Assembly (NCBI RefSeq): GCF_047124445.1
Contig: NZ_CP138921.1
Location: 4,154,001-4,218,000 of the forward strand
Source: Shimia sp047124445
Lineage (GTDB): Bacteria > Pseudomonadota > Alphaproteobacteria > Rhodobacterales > Rhodobacteraceae
Direction: 5' to 3'
Length of the DNA: 64,000 nt
Shown one piece after another: positions 8,248 through 17,390 of the stretch (positions within the stretch are counted from its first letter, which is position 1; every line of letters starts with the position of its first letter). The notes under the pieces were generated by a model. The model saw only the letters and a list, made by a program, of their open reading frames with translations. It was not told the origin of the DNA and searched no databases. The translations under genes were made by a program, and so were the position numbers.

Positions 8248-9174
8248 TTACCCCTGCCGCGCCCGAATGGCGTCCAGCTTTGGAATAGACTTCACCGCGC
8301 CCACGTTTTCCACGGAAAGAGACGCTGCCGCACAGGCAAACCGCGCCGCCGTCACCGCGTCAGAGGTACGCGCATATTCCGCCAGAAAACTGCCATCAAA
8401 CGTGTCGCCCGCGCCGGTGGCGTCCACCAGAGCGGCCTTGCACGGCGCCACGGCCACTTGCCCGTTGGCATCCGCCACCACCGCGCCGTCCTCACCAAGG
8501 GTCAAAACCACCAGTGCTGCGCCTTCGGCAAGGAACCGCCGGCAAATGTCATCAACACCAGACGTTCCAAACAGCGCTTCCGCATCCTCAAGGCTTGGGA
8601 ACACTATATCGACCAGCGGCAAGATTTGTTTCAGCGCCTGACGCGCGTCCTCTGCCGACCACAGGTTCAACCGCAGGTTGGTGTCAAACGAAACGCGTGC
8701 CCCCGCTGCACGGGCGAGTTCTGCCGCCCGGACTGTAGCTGCACAGGAGGACGCGGAAATCGCCTGGGTGATCCCGCTGATATGCAGCACGCCCACGCCT
8801 TCAAACATCTCGGGCGAAAGGTCCTCCGGCCCGACCAAGCTCGCCGCCGATCCCGCGCGGCGGTAAGAGAACTGATGCCCGTCCGGGCCGTAGTCGATGA
8901 AGTATAGCCCGGTCGGGGCAGTTTCGGATTGCACCACGCGGGAGGCATCAATGCCTTCATCCGCATAAAGCTGCAAAATACGCTCCGCAAAATTGTCCGA
9001 TCCCAGATGGGTCAACATGCCAGCCCGCGCCCCGGCTCGTGCAGCGGCAACGGCGGTGTTGGACACATCGCCACCAATTCCGGGACGAATGGTGTCCTCG
9101 TCCACAAAGGAGAATTCAAACATCGGTTCGCCAAAGCACAGAATGTCGAGCGGTTTGGGGGGAGGATGGGACAT
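8248..9174 (-). CDS. PfkB-family sugar kinase (2-keto-3-deoxygluconate kinase-like)
   Basis: A 308-residue ribokinase-like kinase. The N-terminal PfkB glycine region (GIGGDVSNTAVAAARAGARA) binds the sugar. The C-terminal DATGAGDTFDGSF holds the catalytic Asp and anion hole. The opening ILCFGEPMFEFS and the FDTNLRLNLW stretch recall 2-keto-3-deoxygluconate kinases rather than fructokinases, but the substrate is inference. It begins two bases after the GntR regulator gene stops, so the pair is an operon and the regulator probably senses the sugar acid. It is convergent with the deaminase gene. Confidence 0.85.
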   Translation of the reverse strand: MSHPPPKPLDILCFGEPMFEFSFVDEDTIRPGIGGDVSNTAVAAARAGARAGMLTHLGSDNFAERILQLYADEGIDASRVVQSETAPTGLYFIDYGPDGHQFSYRRAGSAASLVGPEDLSPEMFEGVGVLHISGITQAISASSCAATVRAAELARAAGARVSFDTNLRLNLWSAEDARQALKQILPLVDIVFPSLEDAEALFGTSGVDDICRRFLAEGAALVVLTLGEDGAVVADANGQVAVAPCKAALVDATGAGDTFDGSFLAEYARTSDAVTAARFACAAASLSVENVGAVKSIPKLDAIRARQG

Positions 9175-9176
9175 GT

Positions 9177-9905
9177 TCAGGATCCAGTGTCTTGAGGCGC
9201 TGCGCCTTGCGCAAGCGCAGTGTTGGCGGCGGCAAAGTGGTCTTGCATCGCAACGGTTGCGGCAGCCGCATCCCCGTTGGCAATGGCGTGTTGTATGCGG
9301 CGGTGGTCAGTCAGAATGCGCTGTTGATCCTGCGCTGTAGGCTGCGCCAGCCGACCAGCGCTCACCGAGGTTTTGATCGCCTCGCGCAACGACTGCACGA
9401 TGTAGGCATAAAGCGGGTTGCCCGTGGCCTCTGCCACCGCAAGGTGAAAGCGATAGTCGAGCTCGGCGAAGCTGTCGGCGTCCTCCATGGCATCTTGCAT
9501 TTGATCGCACAGCGCCGAGAGCCGGGCGCAATCCGCGTCACTCCGGTTTTGCGCCGCCAGAGCTGCGGTACTGGCCTCAATGCCATTGCGCACCTCCAAA
9601 GCCTGCAAAACACTGAACTGTGCCGTGGCCAGCCCTTGGCTCAACGATGCGGTCAACACATTGGCATCCAGCGACATCACCTGCGCCCGCCGCCCGTTGG
9701 AAATCTTGATCAACCCGGCACCGGCCAATTGCGCCAAGGCACCGCGCACCACAACACGGCTCACTCCAGCGCGCTCGCAGAGCTCCGCCTCAGACGGCAA
9801 GTCATCTCCCGGCACAAGCCCCGCATCCTTGATCATCGCGGCAATGCCCTCGGCCACCTGCGTATACAGCGGGCGACGGTCCAAAGTGTCGAGCGGGCTC
9901 TGCAT
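9177..9905 (-). CDS. GntR-family (FCD domain) transcriptional regulator
   Basis: A 242-residue FadR-type regulator. The N-terminal winged helix (about 12-75) includes LPSEAELCERAGVSRVVVRGAL, and the C-terminal helical FCD ligand domain includes the metal-site pattern DYRFHLAVAEATGN and a later DHRRI. Such proteins usually repress sugar-acid or carboxylate catabolism and release DNA on binding the metabolite. It lies directly before the PfkB kinase gene on the same strand, so that kinase is the probable target. A perfect inverted repeat 40 bp upstream (9945-9963) is a likely autoregulatory operator. Confidence 0.88.
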   Translation of the reverse strand: MQSPLDTLDRRPLYTQVAEGIAAMIKDAGLVPGDDLPSEAELCERAGVSRVVVRGALAQLAGAGLIKISNGRRAQVMSLDANVLTASLSQGLATAQFSVLQALEVRNGIEASTAALAAQNRSDADCARLSALCDQMQDAMEDADSFAELDYRFHLAVAEATGNPLYAYIVQSLREAIKTSVSAGRLAQPTAQDQQRILTDHRRIQHAIANGDAAAATVAMQDHFAAANTALAQGAAPQDTGS

Positions 9906-9944
9906 GATGGTTTCGGGTCTCGGCGGGCAACAGGAATCTCTAGG

Positions 9945-9963
9945 CTGTATGCCTATAATACAG
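9945..9963. promoter_or_regulatory. Inverted repeat, probable GntR operator
   Basis: CTGTAT (9945-9950) and ATACAG (9958-9963) form perfect 6 bp arms around a seven-base AT-rich spacer. It lies 40 bp before the GntR start, a normal place for FCD-regulator autorepression. Confidence 0.5.
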
Positions 9964-10030
9964 GTTGAAAGTTCTCACAAGAGCACAGGCCGTTAAGCCA
10001 ATACACTTGGTCACACACGAATTGTCTGGA

Positions 10031-10786
10031 TTACGTCCCTGCGACCAAGCCGCGCCACATCGCGAGCAGGTCCTCTCGCGCTGAAGCCTCGCAGATCGCC
10101 AACAGCAGATTGCCTTGCCAACTGACTTCGACGGCAAACATCTGTTCTGTCATGGAAAACAACGCCAAGTGGGGCCGATCTTGCCGGAATTGATCCACTT
10201 GCCCCACAAAACCCCCACGAGCTTTGGCCATATGGTGCAACGCTCGCAGCGCCGCTTCCGGACCAGTTTCCCCGCCAGTCTCCACCTCAAGCCAGGCAAC
10301 AGACAGCGCCTTCACATCCGTAAAAATGCCAGGCGCAACCGCGTTTTCGCGCGGCGCTTCCAGCGCCTCCAACAAAGCCTGCCAAGACCAAGACCGGGCC
10401 GAACTTGGCATTTCCGGCGTCCGTGCGGCAATGTCAAATCGCAGGCTTTTGGCTCCATCCAGCGCTTGCGCAATTGCGGCCACGACGTCTTGCGCATCGG
10501 CATTGCTGGCATCCATAGAGAGACCCTCCAGCGCCACCAAATGCCGGTTGCTGATGGTCAGCAGCAGCGCGGCGTCGCGGTCTTGCGGGGACACAGCAAT
10601 ACTCCGCGCCAGCACCACTTCGCCAATTTCACCAATAACCGCCCGAACAGCCTCCGTCGCAGAGTCAAAGCTGCGCCACGCGCCATAGGCCTGCACCTCT
10701 GACGCTGCCACACGCTGCAATGCCTCGCGCGCCTCTGCCACCTCCGTGTCAGGAGCGGTCGGCGTATCTTTGCGCGGCGCGATCAC
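10031..10786 (-). CDS. Unknown protein, last gene of the kinase/GTPase operon
   Basis: A 251-residue soluble protein with no motif I recognise. It is Ala/Glu-rich and mixed alpha/beta, with no signal peptide or membrane segment. A central stretch (AALLLTISNRHLVALEGLS) looks like paired beta strands, and the C terminus has a strand-rich segment (HLALFSMTEQMFAVEVSW). Its start overlaps the preceding small gene's stop by four bases, so it belongs to the eight-gene operon that begins with the Ser/Thr kinase. It may be an adaptor or regulator of the GTPases, but nothing in the sequence proves this. Confidence 0.7.
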   Translation of the reverse strand: MIAPRKDTPTAPDTEVAEAREALQRVAASEVQAYGAWRSFDSATEAVRAVIGEIGEVVLARSIAVSPQDRDAALLLTISNRHLVALEGLSMDASNADAQDVVAAIAQALDGAKSLRFDIAARTPEMPSSARSWSWQALLEALEAPRENAVAPGIFTDVKALSVAWLEVETGGETGPEAALRALHHMAKARGGFVGQVDQFRQDRPHLALFSMTEQMFAVEVSWQGNLLLAICEASAREDLLAMWRGLVAGT

Positions 10787-11145
10787 GCGTCCCCCGCCAA
10801 TTGGGTCAGCGCCGCAATGCCTTTGGGAACAACCGCGTCCGGATCACTGTCCAAAGCGCAAAGCAGGCACAGGAAATCTGCACGGCCTTGCGCCCGCACA
10901 TAAACGCGCATGTCCCGCGTGGTCAGTACAATGCTGTCTTGCGTGGCTGCCTTTGGATCGCCAAGGCCTTCAGTCATCGCAAAACACCGCGCCGCCTCGG
11001 CGCAGAGACTGTCCAGTTTCTCGCGCGGCACGGCTGCGTCATGGGACGCCTTGAGGATCAGACGTGCGGTCACATCCCCGAAAGCAGCCACCTGACAGCC
11101 GGGAATGTCGGATCGTAGGGCCTCAAGGCAGTCTGCAACCGTCAC
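10783..11145 (-). CDS. Small protein, possibly roadblock/LC7-like
   Basis: A 120-residue protein starting with GTG, with GGAGGA about nine bases upstream. The layout (N-terminal helix ending in LRSDIPGCQVAAF, a long central helix, a beta hairpin IVLTTRDMRVYVRAQ, then a C-terminal helix) resembles roadblock/LC7 proteins, which regulate or dock on small GTPases. The assignment rests on pattern only and is tentative. It sits between the GTPase trio and an unknown gene; a GTPase regulator would fit. A tiny in-frame-closed reading frame (GTG to TGA, eight codons, about 11144-11170) overlaps its start and may couple translation. Confidence 0.6.
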   Translation of the reverse strand: MTVADCLEALRSDIPGCQVAAFGDVTARLILKASHDAAVPREKLDSLCAEAARCFAMTEGLGDPKAATQDSIVLTTRDMRVYVRAQGRADFLCLLCALDSDPDAVVPKGIAALTQLAGDA

Positions 11146-11207
11146 AGATCGCTGTCCTCCAACGTCACGCGATCTCCTCTGGCTTTCTGCGCAGGGGGGA
11201 GATCACC

Positions 11208-12143
11208 TCAAATATCGCCCCCACCGCCCAGGGCGTGCAGCGGCATGTCTTGCAACTCTTCACTCGAAGGCCGCACCGGATTGGGCGACTTCGGGCGCAC
11301 CCGTCGCGGCACCACTTTTGGACCATCGTCCTTGGCGCAGGGCGCTTCAGGTGCAGCCGCCAGCGGTGCCTTGGTCTCGGGCGCGTGGTCTTGTGTTTCT
11401 TCTACGGCGGGCGCGTTAACATCACCTTGCGCAGCGGTCGCAACTTCGGCTTCTCCCACCAACATCGCCACCATGCGCTCAATCAACGCCGCTCCGCCGC
11501 TGTTGCGCCAGGCGGTTTCATCCATGCCCGCGTTGATCGCCTCCAGCGTGGCAATCGGCACAATTGCATCAAAGGCGTCGCCAGCCTCCGCCTCAAGCCG
11601 CGCCAAAACCCGCGCGCGGTCCCGCTCGGAGCGTAGCTTGTCAAATTGCGTCACAACCAAGTGGTTTGGCCCTTTGATCTGTTGGGATATCTGCTCCCAC
11701 AACGCCGCCTCAGACTGCCGCCAGGCCTGCGTTGCGTGGGTGCACCAGATCACACAATCCACCTCTTCCATCAGCGACAACCAGGTTTCATGCTTCAGGT
11801 TGGGGTCAGAAATCCCAGGAATATCAATCAGGTCGCACAGGTTGAGAATGTCGGAGTCCATCGAAAACCGGATCAGCTCACAGCCCGTCATCGGTGCCTC
11901 GCTGATGTCTGCTCCGTCAAATGCCACCTCAGTGCCGTCGTCGCGCACCAATGTTGCCCCACGCGGCCCATGGCGCACCCACACCGGTGGCACCCGCGTG
12001 GCAGTGATGCGCACCGGCATTGGGTCACATCCCAACAAAAGGTTCATCAAGGTGCTTTTGCCAGCGCTGAATTCCCCCATCAGGGCAATGCGCGGTTTGC
12101 GCGGTGCCTGCTGGGCCACAATATCTACATCCTGTGCGGTCAT
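11208..12143 (-). CDS. Dynamin-like/Era-like P-loop GTPase
   Basis: A 311-residue GTPase. G1 is GEFSAGKS (23-30), preceded by a short strand; G3 is DIPG in LCDLIDIPGISDPN; G4 is an altered TQFD (usual [NT]KxD). The N-terminal GTPase domain takes about 220 residues and is followed by a Pro/Ala-rich, partly basic tail (VVPRRVRPKSPNP), which could contact membrane or a partner. The GEFSAGKSTLMN form of the P-loop is typical of bacterial dynamin-like proteins. The start overlaps the large dynamin-like gene stop by four bases, implying coupled synthesis and perhaps a hetero-oligomer. Confidence 0.85.
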   Translation of the reverse strand: MTAQDVDIVAQQAPRKPRIALMGEFSAGKSTLMNLLLGCDPMPVRITATRVPPVWVRHGPRGATLVRDDGTEVAFDGADISEAPMTGCELIRFSMDSDILNLCDLIDIPGISDPNLKHETWLSLMEEVDCVIWCTHATQAWRQSEAALWEQISQQIKGPNHLVVTQFDKLRSERDRARVLARLEAEAGDAFDAIVPIATLEAINAGMDETAWRNSGGAALIERMVAMLVGEAEVATAAQGDVNAPAVEETQDHAPETKAPLAAAPEAPCAKDDGPKVVPRRVRPKSPNPVRPSSEELQDMPLHALGGGGDI

Positions 12144-14221
12144 TGGGAGCTCCCTCCTGCCTTAACCAAAGTGCTTTGCAATAGTGCGTCAAACTGCGAG
12201 GTCAGCGCGTCCAGTTGGGCGCGCTTCTGACCTTCCTCGCCGTTTTGGAACAGCTTCTCGATCTCCGCGCTTTGCGGCGCGGCGCTGATGTCCTGCATGA
12301 TCTCGTCGTGCTGCTCAAAGAACTCGCGCAAACACGTGGTTGCCAGCGCACGTACCTGCTCGGTCTGAATATCTTTGGATTGCAGCATGAAATCCTCGGT
12401 TTCCCGCGCGATCAGGTTCTGGAACCGTTTGGAAAAGGCGTTGAAGCCGCGAATGCGGTTCCACCAGGAAATCCACCAGCCATCATTGAAATCCAGCGCG
12501 ATGGTCTGTCCCAGCGCAATTGGCGCTGGCAGGTCAGGCAGGGCAGGGGGCGCCATCTGGATGCCCTCCACCGCGTGACCATAGGTGTTGGCGTAAAGCA
12601 TCGCCACATCCGTCATCGCCGCCTCAAACCGCGCCTGCGCCAAGCTGCGCACCCTTGCGCCAAAGGCCGAATAGGCGGTGCGCAACAGCATGCGCAGCCC
12701 CACCGGATCGTAGTCCCAGACAATGTCTTTGCCGTAGTTCTCGAGATGCGTCAGCAGTGAGCGTAACGCCCGGTCAATGAACTTCGCATGCGCCCGATCC
12801 GCGCGGGTGTGGTAGTCCGCGATCACGGCGTCAAGTTCCTCCGCAAAGGCCTGCTGATGAAACGCGGCGATGCTGCGGAACTCCTTGAGTGCATCATAAG
12901 TCGACAGGTTGGTACTGCCGCCTTGTTTGCCGCCAATCTGTACCATGCCCGCCGCCAACTCGCTGGTCGCCGCCGTCAACGCCGCATTGCTGGTCTTTTG
13001 CAAAAGCTGCTGGCCTTGCTCCTCAATCACCCGCTCCGACAGCGCCCGATAGAGGTGCCCCATGCCGGACAGCTCCCACACCATCTCATGTGGCTGCATC
13101 TGTCCATGCTGCTGGTCCAGCGCAATCTCCGCCCAGTCAAACAAGGCCTTGCTGGCCACCTCCGGCATGCCTTCGATGTTGCCGCTCAGCGCTTTGTTGG
13201 CCCAATACGCACTGCCAAACAGGATTTCGGCATCCTCTGGCCCTTGTTTGTTGTGCAATGTCTGGCGGATGCTGGCTTCAATCTCTGGCACCTGATTGGC
13301 CGGGTCCGGGAGCTCATCAATCCGGTTCACAAAGATCAGCACATTGCGCGACTTCAGGTTCGAAATCAGCCGGATCAACCCCATGTCCACCGAGGTCAGC
13401 GCTTGACCGGCCGACAGCACCACAACACAGATCTTACTGCTGCGCAGCGCTTGAATGGTCACCTGTTCACGCATCATGAACGTGTCGTTCACACCGGGCG
13501 TGTCCCGCAGGCACAGCGGCACCGGCACGGTGTCACAATTCAGCGTCAGATCAGCCGAGGACAGAATATCGGCAAAACGCCCTTGTTCGCTGTCCTCTTC
13601 GCCAAAATCATCGCCCAGAACGATGTAACGCTCCAACAGGTTCTTGTCGAAATAGCCGTAGTTGTGGGTCTCCCCCAGCAACAGGTCAAACTTCTTGCCC
13701 AGCCGTTTCTGCGCCTTGGCGCGCACCTTCTCGATCTGTTCGCCAATCTTGGCCAACTCGCTTTCCGCACCCGCACGGCTGGCCATCTCGCCAATCCGGC
13801 CACCTTGGTTCAGCAACCGGTCCCAATTGTCCTCGGTCATAAACTGAAAGCTGGCCCCGGTCTCCGCCGGACGCGACGCCGGTTTCAGGTGCAGCGAGGT
13901 CACCACAGAGGTCCAGGGGTTCACATCAGACGGCAACAAATCCGCCCACCCGGCCATCGCATTCACCAATGTGGTCTTGCCGGATTTCACCTGCCCAAGC
14001 ACAGTGATGGTGGGCTCAAACCCCGCCACATCCTTGCGTAGACGCTCCACGGTTTTGGCAGAGTGCTTGCTCGCTACCTGCGACAGTTGCGCCAACAGGT
14101 GATCCAATTCGTCCAGATCCTGGCCTAGTTGTCCCAGACCTTCCAACCCTGTGCGCAGGTTGGAAATCCGCCGCGACGTGCGCACCTCGGGCTTGCTCTC
14201 TTGCCGAATTTGCATGTTCAT
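12140..14221 (-). CDS. Bacterial dynamin-like protein
   Basis: A 693-residue large GTPase. After an N-terminal helical segment (1-70) come G1 GQVKSGKT (76-83), a switch-I threonine around SDVNPWTSVVTSL, G3 DTPG (240-243) and G4 NRID (299-302). Residues about 400-690 are helical, as in dynamin stalk/neck regions, with a Trp- and Gly-rich stretch (NDGWWISWWNRIRG) that could be a membrane-insertion loop. Bacterial dynamins remodel or tether membranes. What is unusual is the operon: a Ser/Thr kinase, FHA protein and PP2C phosphatase upstream, and GTPases on both sides. Four-base overlaps on both ends show tight coupling. Confidence 0.9.
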   Translation of the reverse strand: MNMQIRQESKPEVRTSRRISNLRTGLEGLGQLGQDLDELDHLLAQLSQVASKHSAKTVERLRKDVAGFEPTITVLGQVKSGKTTLVNAMAGWADLLPSDVNPWTSVVTSLHLKPASRPAETGASFQFMTEDNWDRLLNQGGRIGEMASRAGAESELAKIGEQIEKVRAKAQKRLGKKFDLLLGETHNYGYFDKNLLERYIVLGDDFGEEDSEQGRFADILSSADLTLNCDTVPVPLCLRDTPGVNDTFMMREQVTIQALRSSKICVVVLSAGQALTSVDMGLIRLISNLKSRNVLIFVNRIDELPDPANQVPEIEASIRQTLHNKQGPEDAEILFGSAYWANKALSGNIEGMPEVASKALFDWAEIALDQQHGQMQPHEMVWELSGMGHLYRALSERVIEEQGQQLLQKTSNAALTAATSELAAGMVQIGGKQGGSTNLSTYDALKEFRSIAAFHQQAFAEELDAVIADYHTRADRAHAKFIDRALRSLLTHLENYGKDIVWDYDPVGLRMLLRTAYSAFGARVRSLAQARFEAAMTDVAMLYANTYGHAVEGIQMAPPALPDLPAPIALGQTIALDFNDGWWISWWNRIRGFNAFSKRFQNLIARETEDFMLQSKDIQTEQVRALATTCLREFFEQHDEIMQDISAAPQSAEIEKLFQNGEEGQKRAQLDALTSQFDALLQSTLVKAGGSSQ

Positions 14222-15420
14222 GCCTGTGCCCTCGCGCCTATTTCTTTGCGGAGCTGCAACAACAGGATGATCCCGTCCTCCGCCGCCGTCGGGCTCTGCT
14301 CGACCTGCAACAACATCAACGTGTCCTCCCCGTCTCGGGCGTCATCCAGCAAATCCGCCGCTGCCGGATCTTGTCCTGCTTCTGCGTCCAACACCGAGGT
14401 CAAAGCCCGCACAGTGTCTGCGCAGCGCGACAACAACCCATCCGCATTGGGAATTTTGCCCGCATCAAGATCCGCTAGCATTTCCTGCGCTGCTGTTTGC
14501 AGCAGCGTCTGCAACTGATCCATCAGCGCGGTTTCATTGTCTAAAGCTGGCGCGCGCGACACAGGTGTTTGCTGCGGGGCAGGGCGCGCACCATCACGCG
14601 CGGCCTCCACAACCTCCCCCAACTGCGCCAACAGCAACCGCGCCTGATCCAAATCCGCCGCACGGCCCTTACGCACCTGCGCCTCAACCGCCTCGACCAA
14701 TTCTTGGCCACCAGATGCCGCCCACAACTCCTGTTGCGCCTCGCCGCCCGCCCGGGCCTTGAGCGCGTGCAACGTAGCCACCGGATGCAGTCCCAGAAAC
14801 GCCTCCGCTGCGGTTTCTTCCAGTGCGGCCAGCTGGTCCGCCAACCCGCCTGTCATAATGTGCCGGTCCGCCTTGGTCAGGGCCAGAAAACTGTGGTCCT
14901 TGATGGCATCCGGCACTGCGTCCCAAATCGCGTGTTCCGAGGTGTCAAACCCTTCGCTGCACCAGACAAACACCTGACCCTCCTGCAAGGCCGTCTGCAT
15001 CAACACCTGTTGTGCCGCGGGATCATTGGGTTGCGTCACTTCCACAAACGCCAGCGTTCTCAGGCTGTCGATTGGCACCTCATAGGTGACCCGCGCCGCG
15101 CCCTGCGCGAGCCTTTCCAGCGCATGACCTGCAACTGTTTCTGTCGTCCCATCCGACCACGTCACTGTGGCCTGCGCTCTGGCGCCGTAAACCACCTCAA
15201 CAATCGGCACGCCTTGCGGCGGTTGGATCACATCGCCACCCAGCATCATATTGATCAGGCTGGTTTTCCCGCTGCCCGGGCGACCGAGCACCACCACGCG
15301 CACCGCCTCAGTCAAGTGGGTCAGGATCTCTTCGCCAAAGGCCTTTTGCCGCCGTGGCACATGCCCGCTTTCCAATGCGGAGTGCAATTGCCCAACGATC
15401 TGCTCTGGTTGTGTCTGCAT
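14218..15420 (-). CDS. P-loop GTPase-like protein with degenerate switch II
   Basis: A 400-residue protein with a clear G1 P-loop GRPGSGKT (46-53) and a G4 motif TKAD (182-185). Where G3 (DxxG) should follow a strand, the sequence reads FVEVTQPND, so the switch-II Asp and Gly are missing; it may bind but not hydrolyse GTP. The C-terminal half is helical and Ala/Gln/Leu-rich, probably coiled. The reading frame is open upstream to 15615, but the ATG at 15420 overlaps the PP2C stop by one base (TGATG), which fits the spacing of the rest of the operon. It may be a regulatory partner of the two GTPases encoded after it. Confidence 0.8.
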   Translation of the reverse strand: MQTQPEQIVGQLHSALESGHVPRRQKAFGEEILTHLTEAVRVVVLGRPGSGKTSLINMMLGGDVIQPPQGVPIVEVVYGARAQATVTWSDGTTETVAGHALERLAQGAARVTYEVPIDSLRTLAFVEVTQPNDPAAQQVLMQTALQEGQVFVWCSEGFDTSEHAIWDAVPDAIKDHSFLALTKADRHIMTGGLADQLAALEETAAEAFLGLHPVATLHALKARAGGEAQQELWAASGGQELVEAVEAQVRKGRAADLDQARLLLAQLGEVVEAARDGARPAPQQTPVSRAPALDNETALMDQLQTLLQTAAQEMLADLDAGKIPNADGLLSRCADTVRALTSVLDAEAGQDPAAADLLDDARDGEDTLMLLQVEQSPTAAEDGIILLLQLRKEIGARAQA

Positions 15421-16361
15421 CACTTCCCGACCTTTCGCGTTAGGCTGACAATGGTGCGCACCGTGCCACGATGCGCTCGCCGGTCGATCTGCACCACCTC
15501 GCCAGTGGAGCGAGGGGGCGCCGGTTGCGGGGCCGATATCGGCGTGGCCTTCTTTGTCTCCGCCCGAGGCTCGGCTTTGATCACGCACAGCGATAGGTTG
15601 TCCTGCTCCGGACAACCCTCAGCCCGCACGGCTGTAAGCAACGCCGCGCCTATTTCCTGACCGGTGGCTGTCGCATGATCCTGCAAAACCTCCGCGACTC
15701 TTTCGTCAGCCAACGTGTGAAGCCCGTCACTGGCCGCCAGCACAATATCCCCGGCTTGCAACGTCATCGGCTCGGCGCGGCAATCCACCTTGGCAATCTC
15801 CGCACCCGCCAAAACCGAGATCAGCGCACTGCGATCCGGGTGGTTCTGCGCCTCATCGGCATCTATCAACCCGCGCGCCTGCATCAAGTCAATCTGCGCC
15901 GCATAAGAGTGATCTTCGTTCAACCGATAGAGCCGCCCGGCGCGCCACAGATACAGTGGTGAGTCGCCAACCGAGACCCAATAGAGCCGCGCCCCAAAAA
16001 TCACCGGCGCCACCAACGTGGCCCCCATGCCCGACGCATCCGGATTCTGCTGCTCATAGAGCTGGATACAGCCATTGGCCGCTTCCACAGCCTCTTGTAG
16101 CACAGGCCCGATGTTGCGCTCCATTTCCTCCGGCGCGCCGCTCAACAGCTTCAACTCACTGAACAATTCCGTCGCCACGATGCCGCTGGCCACGTCGCCG
16201 CAGGAATGCCCGCCCATGCCGTCCGACAGCACCGCAAATCCCATTGGCGCGCCCAAAGGGAAGTCGGCCACCACCGTGTCTTCCTGCCTCTCCCGCGCGC
16301 CCAGAGAGAGCGCGGTGGCCACATCAAAGCTGAGCTCAGCCAAGGTCGCCGCGCCCCGCAT
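15420..16361 (-). CDS. PP2C-family Ser/Thr protein phosphatase
   Basis: A 313-residue soluble PPM/PP2C phosphatase. Metal-binding motifs are present in order: RQED near residues 25-28, SDGMGG (46-51), GMGATLV, SVGDSPLYLWR, a late ASDGL and EQDNLS. These are the residues for two Mg/Mn ions, so the enzyme should be active. A basic, Pro-containing tail follows. The start at 16361 overlaps the end of the FHA gene by 26 bases; a longer version from 16424 is possible. Its expected job is to reverse phosphorylation by the kinase two genes upstream. Confidence 0.9.
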   Translation of the reverse strand: MRGAATLAELSFDVATALSLGARERQEDTVVADFPLGAPMGFAVLSDGMGGHSCGDVASGIVATELFSELKLLSGAPEEMERNIGPVLQEAVEAANGCIQLYEQQNPDASGMGATLVAPVIFGARLYWVSVGDSPLYLWRAGRLYRLNEDHSYAAQIDLMQARGLIDADEAQNHPDRSALISVLAGAEIAKVDCRAEPMTLQAGDIVLAASDGLHTLADERVAEVLQDHATATGQEIGAALLTAVRAEGCPEQDNLSLCVIKAEPRAETKKATPISAPQPAPPRSTGEVVQIDRRAHRGTVRTIVSLTRKVGK

Positions 16362-17379
16362 CCGCGTCACCCCAGGCGAAGTCTTCGCCACATAGGGCCA
16401 CAAACCGCAATGTGGTTTCCCCAATCCGAATAAGGCTGTTGCTGTCCAAATCCTCCGTGCTCAGCACCGGACGGCCATTCAGCCGCACCAGATTGGCTTT
16501 GCCGCCATGGCCAAAGAAAAACCGCCGCTGTTCGCCGTCAAAGGCAATCGCCGCATGGTTCTCGCGCGAAATCGTGGTGTCGCCAAAATCAAGCCGTACG
16601 GTCTGGCCTTCGCCCCGCCCAATCTGGGTCAACCCGTCATGTAGCGAAAACGATGCCCCTTTGCCGGGGCCATCGACCACAACCAGCCAGCCCACCGGGA
16701 ACTGTGCCTGTGCCGACACCGGCGCTTCGCGGGTTTGCGCCATGGGATCATGCGCCTGACTGGCGGGCGCACTAAACCCGAGCAAACGGGTTTTTACGCG
16801 CCCTTTGGACCCGCGTCCCGCCCCTGGCTTGGCGGCTGCCATATTGGCCTGCAACGCCGCCAGATCCACTTCCGGCTCCGCAGGGGCAGGCGCCACTCGC
16901 GTTGGCTCTGGCTCTGGTGGCGGCGGTGCAACGGGTTCCGCAACAGGGGGTGGGGCCGCGACTTGGGGGGCGGGTGCCACCTCCGGCTCCGGCATCCGCG
17001 GCGCTTCAAAGGGTTGGTCTTCCAATGCGTCTTGCGGCGCTTCCTCTGCAAACAGATTGCCAAACGGATCGCTTGGGACCTCTGGCTCAGGCATGCCCGG
17101 CGCGGCAGGGGCTTCCACCGGCGCGGCTGTCAAAGCTGCGGAAATCGCGGACAGATCCACCGGCGCCTCTGCAGGTTCGGGCGGCTGCGGGGCCACAAAC
17201 GCGGCGGCGTCTGGCGCAGGCTGGGCGGGGTCCGCCTCGATATGCATCGTTAGTGTCGGTTCTTCGGCCACATCCGCACGGTCTTGCTCTCGCAATCGCA
17301 ACGGATAGCGCAATGCCGCGCCGTCAGCCTGACCAGCCGCTTGGGATTTCTCAGCAATAATATCGCGAATAAACCGCAT
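16336..17379 (-). CDS. FHA-domain phosphothreonine-binding protein
   Basis: A 347-residue protein with a long Pro/Ala/Glu-rich disordered region (about 50-220) and a C-terminal FHA domain (about 229-329). FHA hallmark residues are IGRGEGQ (253-259), SRENH (271-275) and LNGRP (300-304). FHA domains bind phosphothreonine peptides. Just before the domain is KTRLLGF (196-202); TRLL/TRLF also occurs twice in the tail of the kinase encoded upstream, so this Thr is a candidate phosphosite. FHA proteins beside PP2C and STK genes often belong to type VI secretion, but no secretion gene is present here; the downstream genes are GTPases. Confidence 0.9.
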   Translation of the reverse strand: MRFIRDIIAEKSQAAGQADGAALRYPLRLREQDRADVAEEPTLTMHIEADPAQPAPDAAAFVAPQPPEPAEAPVDLSAISAALTAAPVEAPAAPGMPEPEVPSDPFGNLFAEEAPQDALEDQPFEAPRMPEPEVAPAPQVAAPPPVAEPVAPPPPEPEPTRVAPAPAEPEVDLAALQANMAAAKPGAGRGSKGRVKTRLLGFSAPASQAHDPMAQTREAPVSAQAQFPVGWLVVVDGPGKGASFSLHDGLTQIGRGEGQTVRLDFGDTTISRENHAAIAFDGEQRRFFFGHGGKANLVRLNGRPVLSTEDLDSNSLIRIGETTLRFVALCGEDFAWGDADAGRGDLG

Positions 17380-17390
17380 GGGATGTCCCT

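Noticed and set aside
8240..8260. GCGGCAG/CTGCCGC hairpin at the convergent ends of the deaminase and PfkB genes
   Set aside because: No T run on either strand and it overlaps the PfkB stop codon; too weak to call a terminator.
12788..14041. 417-codon plus-strand frame over the dynamin-like gene
   Set aside because: Arg/His/Gln-rich shadow of a well-supported minus-strand GTPase.
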